Part shown: piece by piece, positions 1 to 6,088 of the stretch
How positions within the stretch are numbered: the first letter of the stretch is position 1
How the letters are laid out: each line of letters opens with the position of its first letter
From: Opitutaceae bacterium
GTDB taxonomy: Bacteria > Verrucomicrobiota > Verrucomicrobiia > Opitutales > Opitutaceae
Reading direction: 5' to 3'
DNA: 6,660 bases
Assembly: GCA_009919985.1 (NCBI GenBank)
Contig: RGAX01000155.1
Coordinates: 1 to 6,660 of the forward strand
Made by a program: the position numbers and the translations under genes
The notes under the pieces: generated by a model
Database searches by the model: none
What the model saw: the letters and a program-made list of their open reading frames with translations, nothing else
What the model was told of the DNA's origin: nothing

Positions 1-461
1 TTGCCGGCTGCAAATCCAAATCGGCCAGCATCACTTCGCTGCAACGCAAGCAAGCGGCTAGCCTGATCAGCGAGGCGGAGTTTGCCCTGACGATCCGCGA
101 ACTCGCGCGCGCAGAAAAATTACTCACTCAAGCCTGCGCGCTGGAATTTGATAACGGGAAAACTTGGATTTCCCTCGGCATGACTCGAGTCCGCCTTGGC
201 CGGAAGCCCGCGGCGAAAGAAGCGTACGAATCAGCGCTCCAAGCCTACGAAGAGGCTTACGCACTCCAGCCGAAGTCTGCCCAACTTTATCTCCAGCAGG
301 TTTACCTCCTCGCGCTCATGAGACGCATGACAGAAGCCCGCAGCGTATTGGCGGAGATTCAGAAAAAACACGGAGCTGATCCTGAGGTGCGCTCTTTTGT
401 GCAAACCCGGCAATTGGATGCGATGGTGCAGGCACCACAATTTAAGGAAATCGCCCTCTGA
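1..461 (+). CDS. TPR-repeat lipoprotein, 5' end cut off by the window
   Basis: The reading frame is open from the first complete codon (position 3) to the TGA at 459-461, giving 152 visible residues. The visible protein begins Ala-Gly-Cys (codons at 3, 6 and 9). The residue before it has a codon ending in TT, so Leu, Phe, Val or Ile. This fits a lipobox, so the window probably opens at the end of a lipoprotein signal peptide, with the Cys at 9-11 as the lipidated N-terminus. The mature part is helical and TPR-like: 'WISLGMTRVRLG' followed by 'AYESALQAYEEAYALQP', then a second helix pair with 'AQLYLQQVYLLALMRRMTEA'. TPR domains mediate protein-protein contacts; no catalytic motif is visible. 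The likely place is membrane-anchored in the periplasm, but partner and role are unknown. The missing part should be only about 15-20 residues. The exporter gene starts 11 bases after the stop and may be co-transcribed. Confidence 0.75.
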   Translation, partial: AGCKSKSASITSLQRKQAASLISEAEFALTIRELARAEKLLTQACALEFDNGKTWISLGMTRVRLGRKPAAKEAYESALQAYEEAYALQPKSAQLYLQQVYLLALMRRMTEARSVLAEIQKKHGADPEVRSFVQTRQLDAMVQAPQFKEIAL

Positions 462-472
462 TTTTTTTCGGG

Positions 473-1111
473 ATGCACGATTACACCTTAGAATTTTTAA
501 AAGTAGCGCTCGCTCATTTGCTGGCGGTGGCGAGCCCCGGGCCGGACTTTGCGATCGTGCTGCGCCAGAGCCTACACCACGGCCGGCGCACGGCGACGTG
601 GACCAGTCTGGGCGTGGGCGCGGCGATCACCTTGCACGTGGTCTATTCATTGCTCGGGCTCGGGTTGTTGCTGCAACGTTCACCGCTTGTGTTTGCCGTC
701 GTCAAATACTCAGGCGCTGCTTACCTCGCTTGGATCGGCTTGCAGGCGCTACGAAGCGGACCGCGCGTCATGTTGACGCCTGAAGGGGTGCAGGTGGCGA
801 CGCCCGTACCGACGGCGCGGGAGGCTTGGCTTACGGGTTTCTTGACCAATGCGCTTAATCCCAAGGCTACCCTATTTTTCGTCGCGTTGTTTGTGACCGT
901 GATCAATCCGGCGACCCCAATTTTTATTCAGGCTGGTTACGGAGCCTGGATGGTGGCGGTGACGACCAGTTGGTTTTGTTTGGTCGCGACGGTCTTTACG
1001 CGGGAATCGGTGCGCGCGGCTTTCTTGCGCCACGGGCATTGGGTGGATCGCGGACTCGGGGTGGTCTTTATCGTGTTCGCCGTGAGTCTGGCGCTGGCCT
1101 CGGTGCGCTAG
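473..1111 (+). CDS. LysE/RhtB-family amino-acid exporter
   Basis: This is a 212-residue, strongly hydrophobic protein, the normal length for the LysE/RhtB (homoserine/threonine/lysine efflux) family. Family hallmarks are visible: the 'SPGPDF' motif at the end of the first membrane helix (about residues 21-26), the glycine-rich second helix, the 'KYSGAAYLAWIGLQALRS' stretch near residues 78-95, and 'GFLTNALNPKATLFFVALF' near 121-139. About six membrane segments can be drawn, at roughly 8-28, 42-66, 70-92, 118-145, 150-176 and 190-210. The family exports amino acids or related small molecules across the inner membrane by proton antiport; the substrate cannot be read from the sequence. The ATG at 473 follows the lipoprotein stop by 11 bases and has no convincing ribosome binding site, so translational coupling is possible. 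The gene faces mnmA tail to tail. Confidence 0.85.
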   Translation: MHDYTLEFLKVALAHLLAVASPGPDFAIVLRQSLHHGRRTATWTSLGVGAAITLHVVYSLLGLGLLLQRSPLVFAVVKYSGAAYLAWIGLQALRSGPRVMLTPEGVQVATPVPTAREAWLTGFLTNALNPKATLFFVALFVTVINPATPIFIQAGYGAWMVAVTTSWFCLVATVFTRESVRAAFLRHGHWVDRGLGVVFIVFAVSLALASVR

Positions 1112-1116
1112 CGCAC
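1103..1116. repeat. 14-bp perfect palindrome over the exporter stop codon
   Basis: GTGCGCTAGCGCAC is its own reverse complement and contains the TAG stop of the exporter gene (1109-1111). It lies between two convergent genes whose stops are 10 bases apart. As RNA it could fold into a 5-bp GC-rich stem with a four-base loop on either strand. No T-run follows on either side, so it is at best a weak bidirectional terminator; chance in GC-rich DNA is also possible. Confidence 0.35.
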
Positions 1117-1121
1117 GCGGC

Positions 1122-2204
1122 TCAGACGTAGATGCCGCCGCCGAGGAGACGTTCGCCTTCGTACAAAGCGAGGATCTGGCCGCTAGCGAGTCCACGTTGC
1201 GGTGTATCGAATACGATGCGCGCGGTCTCGTTGGGCTCGGGAAAATAATGCAAGGTAACGCGCGGATCGCGGTAGCGGACGCGGCCTTCGAGCGTGCGCG
1301 GGGCCGTGGGCGCCGGGGCGTTCCAGCGCAGCGAGTGTACTCGGACTTCAGTTTGAAAGAGGCCAGGCGCATCGGCGTGGTCAAAGGCGACTAGCAAAGC
1401 GTTGTCCACGGCGCGTTTGCCCACAACGACGTAGGCTTCACCCTCAGTGTTGGAAGGAACACCGATGCCCTTGCGTTGGCCGATGGTGTAATAGTGGAGG
1501 CCCCGGTGGCGCGCGAGTTCGTGTCCGTCCGTGGCGCGGACAATGGGGCCAGGCGCATCGGGCACGTAGGCGTGGAGAAAATCTTTCATCTTCACTTCGC
1601 CGATGAAGCAGATGCCTTGGCTATCTTTTTTATCGGCAGTCGCGAGACCGGCGGCGCGGGCGAGGTTTCGCAATTCGGGTTTGGGGAGATGGCCGATGGG
1701 GAAGCGGGCCTCAGCGAGTTGCTCCTGAGAGAGAAGCGTGAGGAAGTAAGACTGGTCTTTGTTTTTATCGGCACCCTCAAGGAGCGCAAACGTACCATCG
1801 GGCAAGGCTTGGCGGCGGGCATAGTGCCCAGTGGCGACGGCGGCGAAGCCGTGGTCTTTGGCCCAGGAGCGCAGGACGCCGAATTTAATCTCGCGGTTGC
1901 ACATCACGTCGGGGTTGGGCGTGAGGCCATGGGCGTAGCCTTCCAATAGATAGTGCACGACGCGCTCGCGGTAATCGCGCATCAGGTTGACGACGTGGAA
2001 TTCGATGCCGAGGTGGTCGGCGACGCGGCGGGCATCGTCGATATCCTGCTGCCAAGGGCAGTGACCAATGACATTGTCTTCGTTAATCCAGTTTTTCATG
2101 TAGGCGCCCACGAGGTCGTGGCCCTGCCGTTTTAGAAGCAGAGCGGCGACGGAGCTGTCGACGCCGCCGGAGAGAGCGACGAGGATTTTTTCGCGGGCGG
2201 CCAT
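1122..2204 (-). CDS. mnmA: tRNA-specific 2-thiouridylase MnmA
   Basis: The 360-residue protein is the usual MnmA length. It activates U34 of Lys, Glu and Gln tRNAs by adenylation and inserts sulfur received from a persulfide relay, giving 2-thiouridine in the cytosol. The ATP-pyrophosphatase P-loop is 'SGGVDSS' at residues 12-18. 'MKNW' is at 36-39. The catalytic Cys is C102, in 'TPNPDVMCNREIKFG', and the second Cys is C199, in 'DSQGICFIGE'; both fall at the same numbers as in the E. coli enzyme. 'GHYAR' (126-130), 'KDQSYFL' (149-155) and 'YTIGQRKGIGV' follow, then the C-terminal barrel ending 'ASGQILALYEGERLLGGGIYV'. The ATG at 2204 places the P-loop normally. There is no Shine-Dalgarno sequence before it, and a candidate -35 box is very close, so the 5' leader may be short. 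The gene is divergent from the GH13 gene and convergent with the exporter, so it is probably monocistronic. Confidence 0.97.
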   Translation of the reverse strand: MAAREKILVALSGGVDSSVAALLLKRQGHDLVGAYMKNWINEDNVIGHCPWQQDIDDARRVADHLGIEFHVVNLMRDYRERVVHYLLEGYAHGLTPNPDVMCNREIKFGVLRSWAKDHGFAAVATGHYARRQALPDGTFALLEGADKNKDQSYFLTLLSQEQLAEARFPIGHLPKPELRNLARAAGLATADKKDSQGICFIGEVKMKDFLHAYVPDAPGPIVRATDGHELARHRGLHYYTIGQRKGIGVPSNTEGEAYVVVGKRAVDNALLVAFDHADAPGLFQTEVRVHSLRWNAPAPTAPRTLEGRVRYRDPRVTLHYFPEPNETARIVFDTPQRGLASGQILALYEGERLLGGGIYV

Positions 2205-2219
2205 AAATGTTGGTCTAAA

Positions 2220-2248
2220 AACGACGCGGGCTGCCGGTAGTTTGTCAA
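2220..2248 (-). promoter_or_regulatory. candidate mnmA promoter
   Basis: Read on the minus strand, 2248-2243 is a perfect TTGACA -35 hexamer, 39 bases upstream of the mnmA start. The -10 position after a 17-18 base gap (about 2225-2219) reads GTCGTT or TCGTTT, a poor match to TATAAT. If real, transcription would start only about 10 bases before the ATG, which agrees with the absence of a ribosome binding site. The same bases on the plus strand read TTGTCA, one change from consensus, but no -10 follows towards the GH13 gene. Confidence 0.3.
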
Positions 2249-2293
2249 ATTAACCTAAGCGATCCGGTTTTGGCGGGTTTCCGCTTGTGTGAG

Positions 2294-2324
2294 CGTAGGC
2301 GCACTAAATGCTCTCGTAGACGCA
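2294..2324 (+). repeat. pair of 10-bp direct repeats just before the GH13 start
   Basis: CGTAGGCGCA (2294-2303) and CGTAGACGCA (2315-2324) match at 9 of 10 bases and are spaced 21 bp apart, two helical turns. The second copy ends on the A of the GH13 start codon. The spacing would suit a dimeric regulator binding one face of DNA, but ten bases in GC-rich DNA is weak evidence. The remaining spacer (2205-2293) shows no other clear element apart from the mnmA -35 box. Confidence 0.25.
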
Positions 2325-4795
2325 TGTCTGAATCCGCGTATCGCATTGTCAGTGCTTGGCTCGAATCTCTCACCACGGGGGTGGTGGAGTTGGATCGAGA
2401 TTGGACGCACGCTCGACCGCCGCGATTTACGCTCGGCGATCAGTGTCCGACACCTACGGGCTTGAAGGTGGATGGCGGATTGATGGCGGCGGTGTCTTAT
2501 CGTTATTTTGTGAACGCGGCGGGTGAGATGGTGTTCGCACTCACCCCGGAGCATGGCTCGGTCATTGATGCGACCAAGGATGCCGTTTACGTCGCGGGAG
2601 ATTTCAACGGCTGGCAGCACGCGGTCGGGCGCGAAGAGTGGCGGTTGCGGCCGGGTGAACTTGAAGGCGAGCGTGTGTTAATGTGGACGGGACCGGCCGC
2701 GGCGTTGTTGCAGCCTTCGGGCCAGCGTTTCAAATTTGTGACCGGTGAACATCAATGGCTCGGTCTGCCGGCGGAGGCGCCGAATGTCGTGCGCGAGCCC
2801 GACGGAAATTTGAACCGTGTGATTGATGCGCGACGCACGGGGCGACATCTTTGGCGCTTTACGTTGGCAAAGCCTTTGGCGTTGTCCGATGCGTGGTCAG
2901 TAATGTGGGCGAATCGGCCCGAGGCGGAGGTCGTGCCGATTGTGCCGCGGAATTTTTTCTACGAGCTTGGCTCCGATTTACCACTTGGTGCGCTGGTGCG
3001 TCGGGATGAAACGGTGTTTCGGCTTTTTGCGCCACGGGCGCGAGCGGTCCGGTTGTATCTGGCAGAGAAACTCGAGCAATGTGAGGTAGCGCCGGGTTAT
3101 GATTTGGAACTCAGGTCCGATGCAGACGGGGCGGCCGGCGTGTGGGAAATCACGCTCGGCCAGAATATGCACGGTTGGTTTTATTGGTATAGTATCTATT
3201 GGTATAGTATCGACGGGGTGCAGACCGGGGCAGGGCGGTTTGATCCCAGCATGAAGGTGCTCGATCCTTATGCGTTAGCGGCGGTACGCCACGATGGGCC
3301 AGGGATTGTTTTGGATCGCAACTGGATCGGCTCAGGCGACCGCAATTTTAAGACTCCGGCTTGGCAGGATCTTATCATCGTCGAGGCGCATGTGCGGGAT
3401 CTGCTGACGCATGCTCCGATTCCGATGGATTCGGCGGATCGCCGCGGATTTACCGGTTTGCGGGCGTGGGTCGAGAGCACGGATTTTTATCTGCATCACC
3501 TCGGAGTGAATTGCGTGGAGCTCCAACCCGTGCAGCAATTTGATCGGCCCCCGATCGGCGATTATCATTGGGGGTACATGACCACGAACTGGTTTTCACC
3601 TGAGAGCACGTACGCGCTCGCGCCCGATCGAGCTTCGGGGGTGCGAGAGTTGCAGGATCTGGTGCGAGCCTTTCATCGGCGCGGTCTGGCGGTAGTGTTA
3701 GATGTGGTTTATAACCACGTCGGTGAGCCGGCGCATCTGTTGTTCATCGATCGGCTTTATTATTTTGAGCAGGATGCTGCTGGAACCCTCGCTAATTGGA
3801 GTGGTTGCGGCAACGATCTGCGCGCGCGTTCGGCCATGGCCAAACGGCTCATCATCGACAGCTGCCTTCACCTGATCACGGCGTATGGCGTGGATGGTTT
3901 CAGATTCGATCTAGCCGAGTTGCTCGGAGCTGATGTGTTGCGTGAGATCGAGATCGCACTCAAGCGAGCCAAACCTGATGTGATTCTCATCGCGGAGCCC
4001 TGGAGCTTTCGCGGGCACATCGCGGGTGCATTGCGGGATACCGGCTGGGCTTCCTGGAACGATGGCTACCGCGATCACATGCGTGCTTACGTGCGAGGCG
4101 AGGCTACGGCGGAGCGCATGGAATATTTTTTGCGTGGTTCTCCGTGGTATTTTGCGAAATGGCCGGCGCAGACCATCAACTACACCGAATCGCACGACGA
4201 TCGCGCTTGGCTGGATGTCATCACCGAACACTCCGACTATAACGGATTCAATCCCACCGGGCACGATCGCAGCCGTACGCATTTGATGGTGGCTACTTTG
4301 TTTATGTCCCTAGGCATTCCGATGCTGGCGGCGGGGCAAGATTTCCTGCGTTCGAAGCTCGGGGTGAATAACACCTATGTCCGCGGTGATTTGAACGCTC
4401 TCGATTATCGTCGGCTCCATCGTCACCTGAGTACGCACGCGTATTTTGCCGATTGGATCGCATTTCGCCGGAGTGAATTAGGGAAATTACTTCGGCATTA
4501 TACACGGCCCGGTGAAGGTTTTTTTGATTTTTTCCATATTCCGCACTCTCCCGCTTTGGCGGTGGTGTATAACGCCGATCGCTCGCTGGGACCCACGCGG
4601 TTGTTGTTTACGCTCAACCCCGCGCTGGGTGAAGTCACGTTGAGTCTTGGCCTAAACCTCCCAGCGAGTGGCTTTTGGCGCCAAATTGCTGACCAAGATC
4701 GATTTTATTCTCCCTCGACGACGCACGCGCAGATGCCAGTTGAGCCCGAGTTGCGGTTATTGCCGCTTTCTTGCTGCCTCTGGGTGAGTTCTTAG
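2324..4795 (+). CDS. GH13 alpha-glucan debranching-type enzyme (isoamylase/pullulanase-like)
   Basis: From the ATG at 2324 the protein is 823 residues, with no signal peptide, so it is probably cytosolic and acts on glycogen or other alpha-glucans. An in-frame TTG at 2270 would add 18 Arg-rich residues and looks less likely; neither start has a ribosome binding site. Domains: a glycogen-binding (CBM48-like) module with 'VYVAGDFNGW' at about 88-97; a second early-set module at about 229-330 ('VFRLFAPRARAVRLYLAE'); the catalytic barrel at about 350-730; and a beta C-terminal domain. All four GH13 regions are intact: 'DVVYNH' 460-465, 'GFRFDLAELLG' with nucleophile D529 and R527, 'LIAEPW' with acid/base E558, and 'ESHD' with H624 and D625. 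Debranching-subfamily marks are 'YHWGY' at 414-418, 'NWSGCGND', and 'AAGQDFLRSKLGVNNTY' near 670, close to the pullulanase 'AGQEFLRSK' stretch. The exact specificity (alpha-1,6 cleavage, or alpha-1,4 hydrolysis or transfer) cannot be fixed by eye. Residues 287-296 are a perfect duplication, YWYSI twice. Confidence 0.88.
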   Translation: MSESAYRIVSAWLESLTTGVVELDRDWTHARPPRFTLGDQCPTPTGLKVDGGLMAAVSYRYFVNAAGEMVFALTPEHGSVIDATKDAVYVAGDFNGWQHAVGREEWRLRPGELEGERVLMWTGPAAALLQPSGQRFKFVTGEHQWLGLPAEAPNVVREPDGNLNRVIDARRTGRHLWRFTLAKPLALSDAWSVMWANRPEAEVVPIVPRNFFYELGSDLPLGALVRRDETVFRLFAPRARAVRLYLAEKLEQCEVAPGYDLELRSDADGAAGVWEITLGQNMHGWFYWYSIYWYSIDGVQTGAGRFDPSMKVLDPYALAAVRHDGPGIVLDRNWIGSGDRNFKTPAWQDLIIVEAHVRDLLTHAPIPMDSADRRGFTGLRAWVESTDFYLHHLGVNCVELQPVQQFDRPPIGDYHWGYMTTNWFSPESTYALAPDRASGVRELQDLVRAFHRRGLAVVLDVVYNHVGEPAHLLFIDRLYYFEQDAAGTLANWSGCGNDLRARSAMAKRLIIDSCLHLITAYGVDGFRFDLAELLGADVLREIEIALKRAKPDVILIAEPWSFRGHIAGALRDTGWASWNDGYRDHMRAYVRGEATAERMEYFLRGSPWYFAKWPAQTINYTESHDDRAWLDVITEHSDYNGFNPTGHDRSRTHLMVATLFMSLGIPMLAAGQDFLRSKLGVNNTYVRGDLNALDYRRLHRHLSTHAYFADWIAFRRSELGKLLRHYTRPGEGFFDFFHIPHSPALAVVYNADRSLGPTRLLFTLNPALGEVTLSLGLNLPASGFWRQIADQDRFYSPSTTHAQMPVEPELRLLPLSCCLWVSS
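3182..3211 (+). repeat. 15-bp exact tandem duplication inside the GH13 gene
   Basis: TATTGGTATAGTATC occurs twice in direct succession (3182-3196 and 3197-3211) with no mismatch. Each unit is five codons (Tyr-Trp-Tyr-Ser-Ile), so the frame is kept. It lies at the end of the second N-terminal early-set module, in the strand that usually reads G-x-(F/Y)-Y-x-Y-x-(V/I)-x-G in this family. One copy alone would give the normal-looking 'GWFYWYSIDG'. The unit is AT-rich compared with its surroundings. Identity at every third position suggests a recent duplication, either natural slippage or a sequencing/assembly error. Confidence 0.9.
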
Positions 4796-4923
4796 CGGTT
4801 TGCTCGAACCCGCAAAACCCCTTGCCAGCGTTCGCCTCCGCTGTTCTTTCTTCTCTCCCTGCGCTCACGCGTAATCACCCAGTCCAATTCAAGTAAACAA
4901 CACTTAAAAACACGGAGTCTCCC
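4796..4923 (+). promoter_or_regulatory. leader region upstream of gap
   Basis: This 128-bp spacer most likely holds the end of GH13 transcription and the gap promoter, but I cannot place either with confidence. Just after the GH13 stop, GCGGTT (4795-4800) can pair with AACCCGC (4807-4813) with one bulged C; it lacks a T-run, so it is a weak terminator candidate. A pure 17-base pyrimidine run occupies 4844-4860. The last 35 bases are A-rich (about 4887-4912), as is common in leaders of highly expressed genes. TTGCCA at 4822-4827 resembles a -35 box but has no matching -10. No leader peptide or known riboswitch was recognised. Confidence 0.4.
4914..4917 (+). promoter_or_regulatory. ribosome binding site of gap
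   Basis: GGAG lies six bases before the ATG at 4924, behind an A-rich unstructured leader. It is the only clear Shine-Dalgarno sequence in front of any gene whose start lies in the window, and it fixes the gap start. Confidence 0.75.
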
Positions 4924-5970
4924 ATGGCAGTAAAAGTCGCAATCAATGGTTTTGGTCGTATCGGTCGCCTCGTTTTCCGCGCTCTCGTTGAGCAAGGCCT
5001 GCTTGGCACCACCTTCGATGTGGTCGCCGTCGGCGATATCGTCCCCGCTGATAATCTCGCGTACCTCGTTAAATACGACTCTACCCAAGGTAAATTTCAG
5101 GGCACCGTTTCCTCCAAAAAATCTTCCCCAGACAAAGCCGAAGACGATGTGCTCGTCGTCAACGGCAAGGACATCCTTGTCGTTTCCGCTAAGTCCCCCG
5201 CCGAACTCCCCTGGGCCAAGCTGGGCGTTGAACTTGTGATCGAATCTACCGGCCTCTTCACCGAAGCTGAAAAAGCCAAGGGTCACATCACCGCTGGCGC
5301 CAAGAAGGTCATCATTTCCGCCCCCGCTAAGGGCGAAGACATCACCATCGTGATGGGCGTGAACGACGACAAACTCGACGTCACTAAGCACCACATTATC
5401 TCCAACGCCTCCTGCACCACGAACTGCCTCGCGCCGCTCGTTCACGTGCTTCTCAAAGAAGGTTTCGGCCTCGAGGAAGGTCTTCTCACCACCGTTCACG
5501 CTTACACCGCCACGCAAAAGACCGTGGACGGCCCGTCCAAGAAAGACTGGAAGGGCGGCCGTACCGCCGCGCAGAATATCATCCCTTCCGCCACCGGCGC
5601 CGCCAAGGCGGTCGCCCTCGTGTGCCCCGAAGTTAAAGGTAAGCTGACGGGCATGGCCTTCCGCGTACCGACCCCGACCGTCTCCGTCGTCGATCTGACC
5701 TTTAAGACCACCAAGGAAACCTCCCTCAAGGAGATCAGCGCCGCCCTCAAGAAAGCCTCCGAGACTTACCTCTCGGGCATTCTCGGCTACACCGATGAAG
5801 AAGTGGTTTCCACGGACTTCACCCACGACAAACGCTCCTCGATCTACGACGCTGGCTCTTCGATCGAACTCAACAGCAAGTTCTTCAAACTCGTTTCCTG
5901 GTACGACAACGAGTGGGGCTATTCCAACCGCGTCGTCGATCTCACCAAGAAGATCGCCGCCCAGCTCTAA
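4924..5970 (+). CDS. gap: glyceraldehyde-3-phosphate dehydrogenase, NAD-type
   Basis: The enzyme oxidises glyceraldehyde 3-phosphate to 1,3-bisphosphoglycerate with NAD+ and phosphate in cytosolic glycolysis, and also runs in reverse for gluconeogenesis. The N-terminal Rossmann motif is 'INGFGRIGR' (residues 7-15); D38 ends the second strand, the acidic residue that favours NAD over NADP. The catalytic Cys is C164 in 'SNASCTTN' and the base is H192 in 'TTVHAYTATQK'. The S-loop 'DGPSKKDWKGGRTAAQNIIPS' and the C-terminal 'WYDNEWGYSNRVVDL' are present. At 348 residues it is longer than the common bacterial form (about 331-337). The extra residues sit at about 26-32 ('LLGTTFD') and 62-80 ('SSKKSSPDKAEDDVLVVNG'), giving a resemblance to long eukaryotic (trypanosomatid glycosomal) GAPDHs. 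No in-frame TTA or TTG leucine codon was seen, while CTC dominates, a sign of high expression. The product feeds PGK, encoded next. Confidence 0.97.
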   Translation: MAVKVAINGFGRIGRLVFRALVEQGLLGTTFDVVAVGDIVPADNLAYLVKYDSTQGKFQGTVSSKKSSPDKAEDDVLVVNGKDILVVSAKSPAELPWAKLGVELVIESTGLFTEAEKAKGHITAGAKKVIISAPAKGEDITIVMGVNDDKLDVTKHHIISNASCTTNCLAPLVHVLLKEGFGLEEGLLTTVHAYTATQKTVDGPSKKDWKGGRTAAQNIIPSATGAAKAVALVCPEVKGKLTGMAFRVPTPTVSVVDLTFKTTKETSLKEISAALKKASETYLSGILGYTDEEVVSTDFTHDKRSSIYDAGSSIELNSKFFKLVSWYDNEWGYSNRVVDLTKKIAAQL

Positions 5971-5993
5971 CCTTCGACCCGTTCCACCGTGCT

Positions 5994-6057
5994 GCCCACG
6001 GAAGACACGGCCCGCCCGGGAAACCCGTTTTCCGAGCGTCCCTTGTTTTCCGTGGGC
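5994..6057 (+). terminator. long inverted repeat between gap and pgk, possible attenuator or partial terminator
   Basis: GCCCACGGAAGAC (5994-6006) pairs with GTTTTCCGTGGGC (6045-6057) over 13 positions, 12 Watson-Crick and one G-T. The 38-base loop contains a smaller stem, CGGG (6017-6020) with CCCG (6024-6027). A moderately T-rich stretch, TTCATTTT (6060-6067), follows, and pgk starts 31 bases after the stem. The T-run is interrupted, so read-through into pgk is expected if this is a terminator; it could instead be an RNA-processing or 3'-stabilising stem of the gap message. GTTTTCCG occurs twice (6027-6034 and 6045-6052), so the left arm has a competing partner. Confidence 0.5.
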
Positions 6058-6088
6058 GCTTCATTTTAGGCCTTCACGACTTCCTTCC

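Noticed and set aside
872..1384. A 170-codon minus-strand open frame across the exporter and mnmA ends
   Set aside because: It runs antisense to the exporter and out of frame with mnmA, both of which are supported by family motifs; its Arg/Ser/Pro-rich product looks non-coding.
1361..1561. A 15-base exact direct repeat in mnmA (1361-1375 and 1547-1561)
   Set aside because: Both copies are in the same frame and encode an Asp-Ala-Pro-Gly stretch; similar codons for the same short peptide explain it.
1476..1949. A 157-codon plus-strand open frame inside mnmA
   Set aside because: It is antisense to a well-conserved region of MnmA and low in complexity, with no recognisable domain.
2308..2319. 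A three-codon ORF (ATG-CTC-TCG-TAG) just upstream of the GH13 start
   Set aside because: It has no ribosome binding site and is too short to distinguish from chance; an upstream regulatory peptide cannot be argued from this.
4792..5826. A 344-codon open frame on the minus strand across gap
   Set aside because: It is the antisense of gap. The translation is an odd Gly/Glu/Asp/Val-rich sequence with no family likeness, caused by the strong codon bias of gap, whose own frame is certain.
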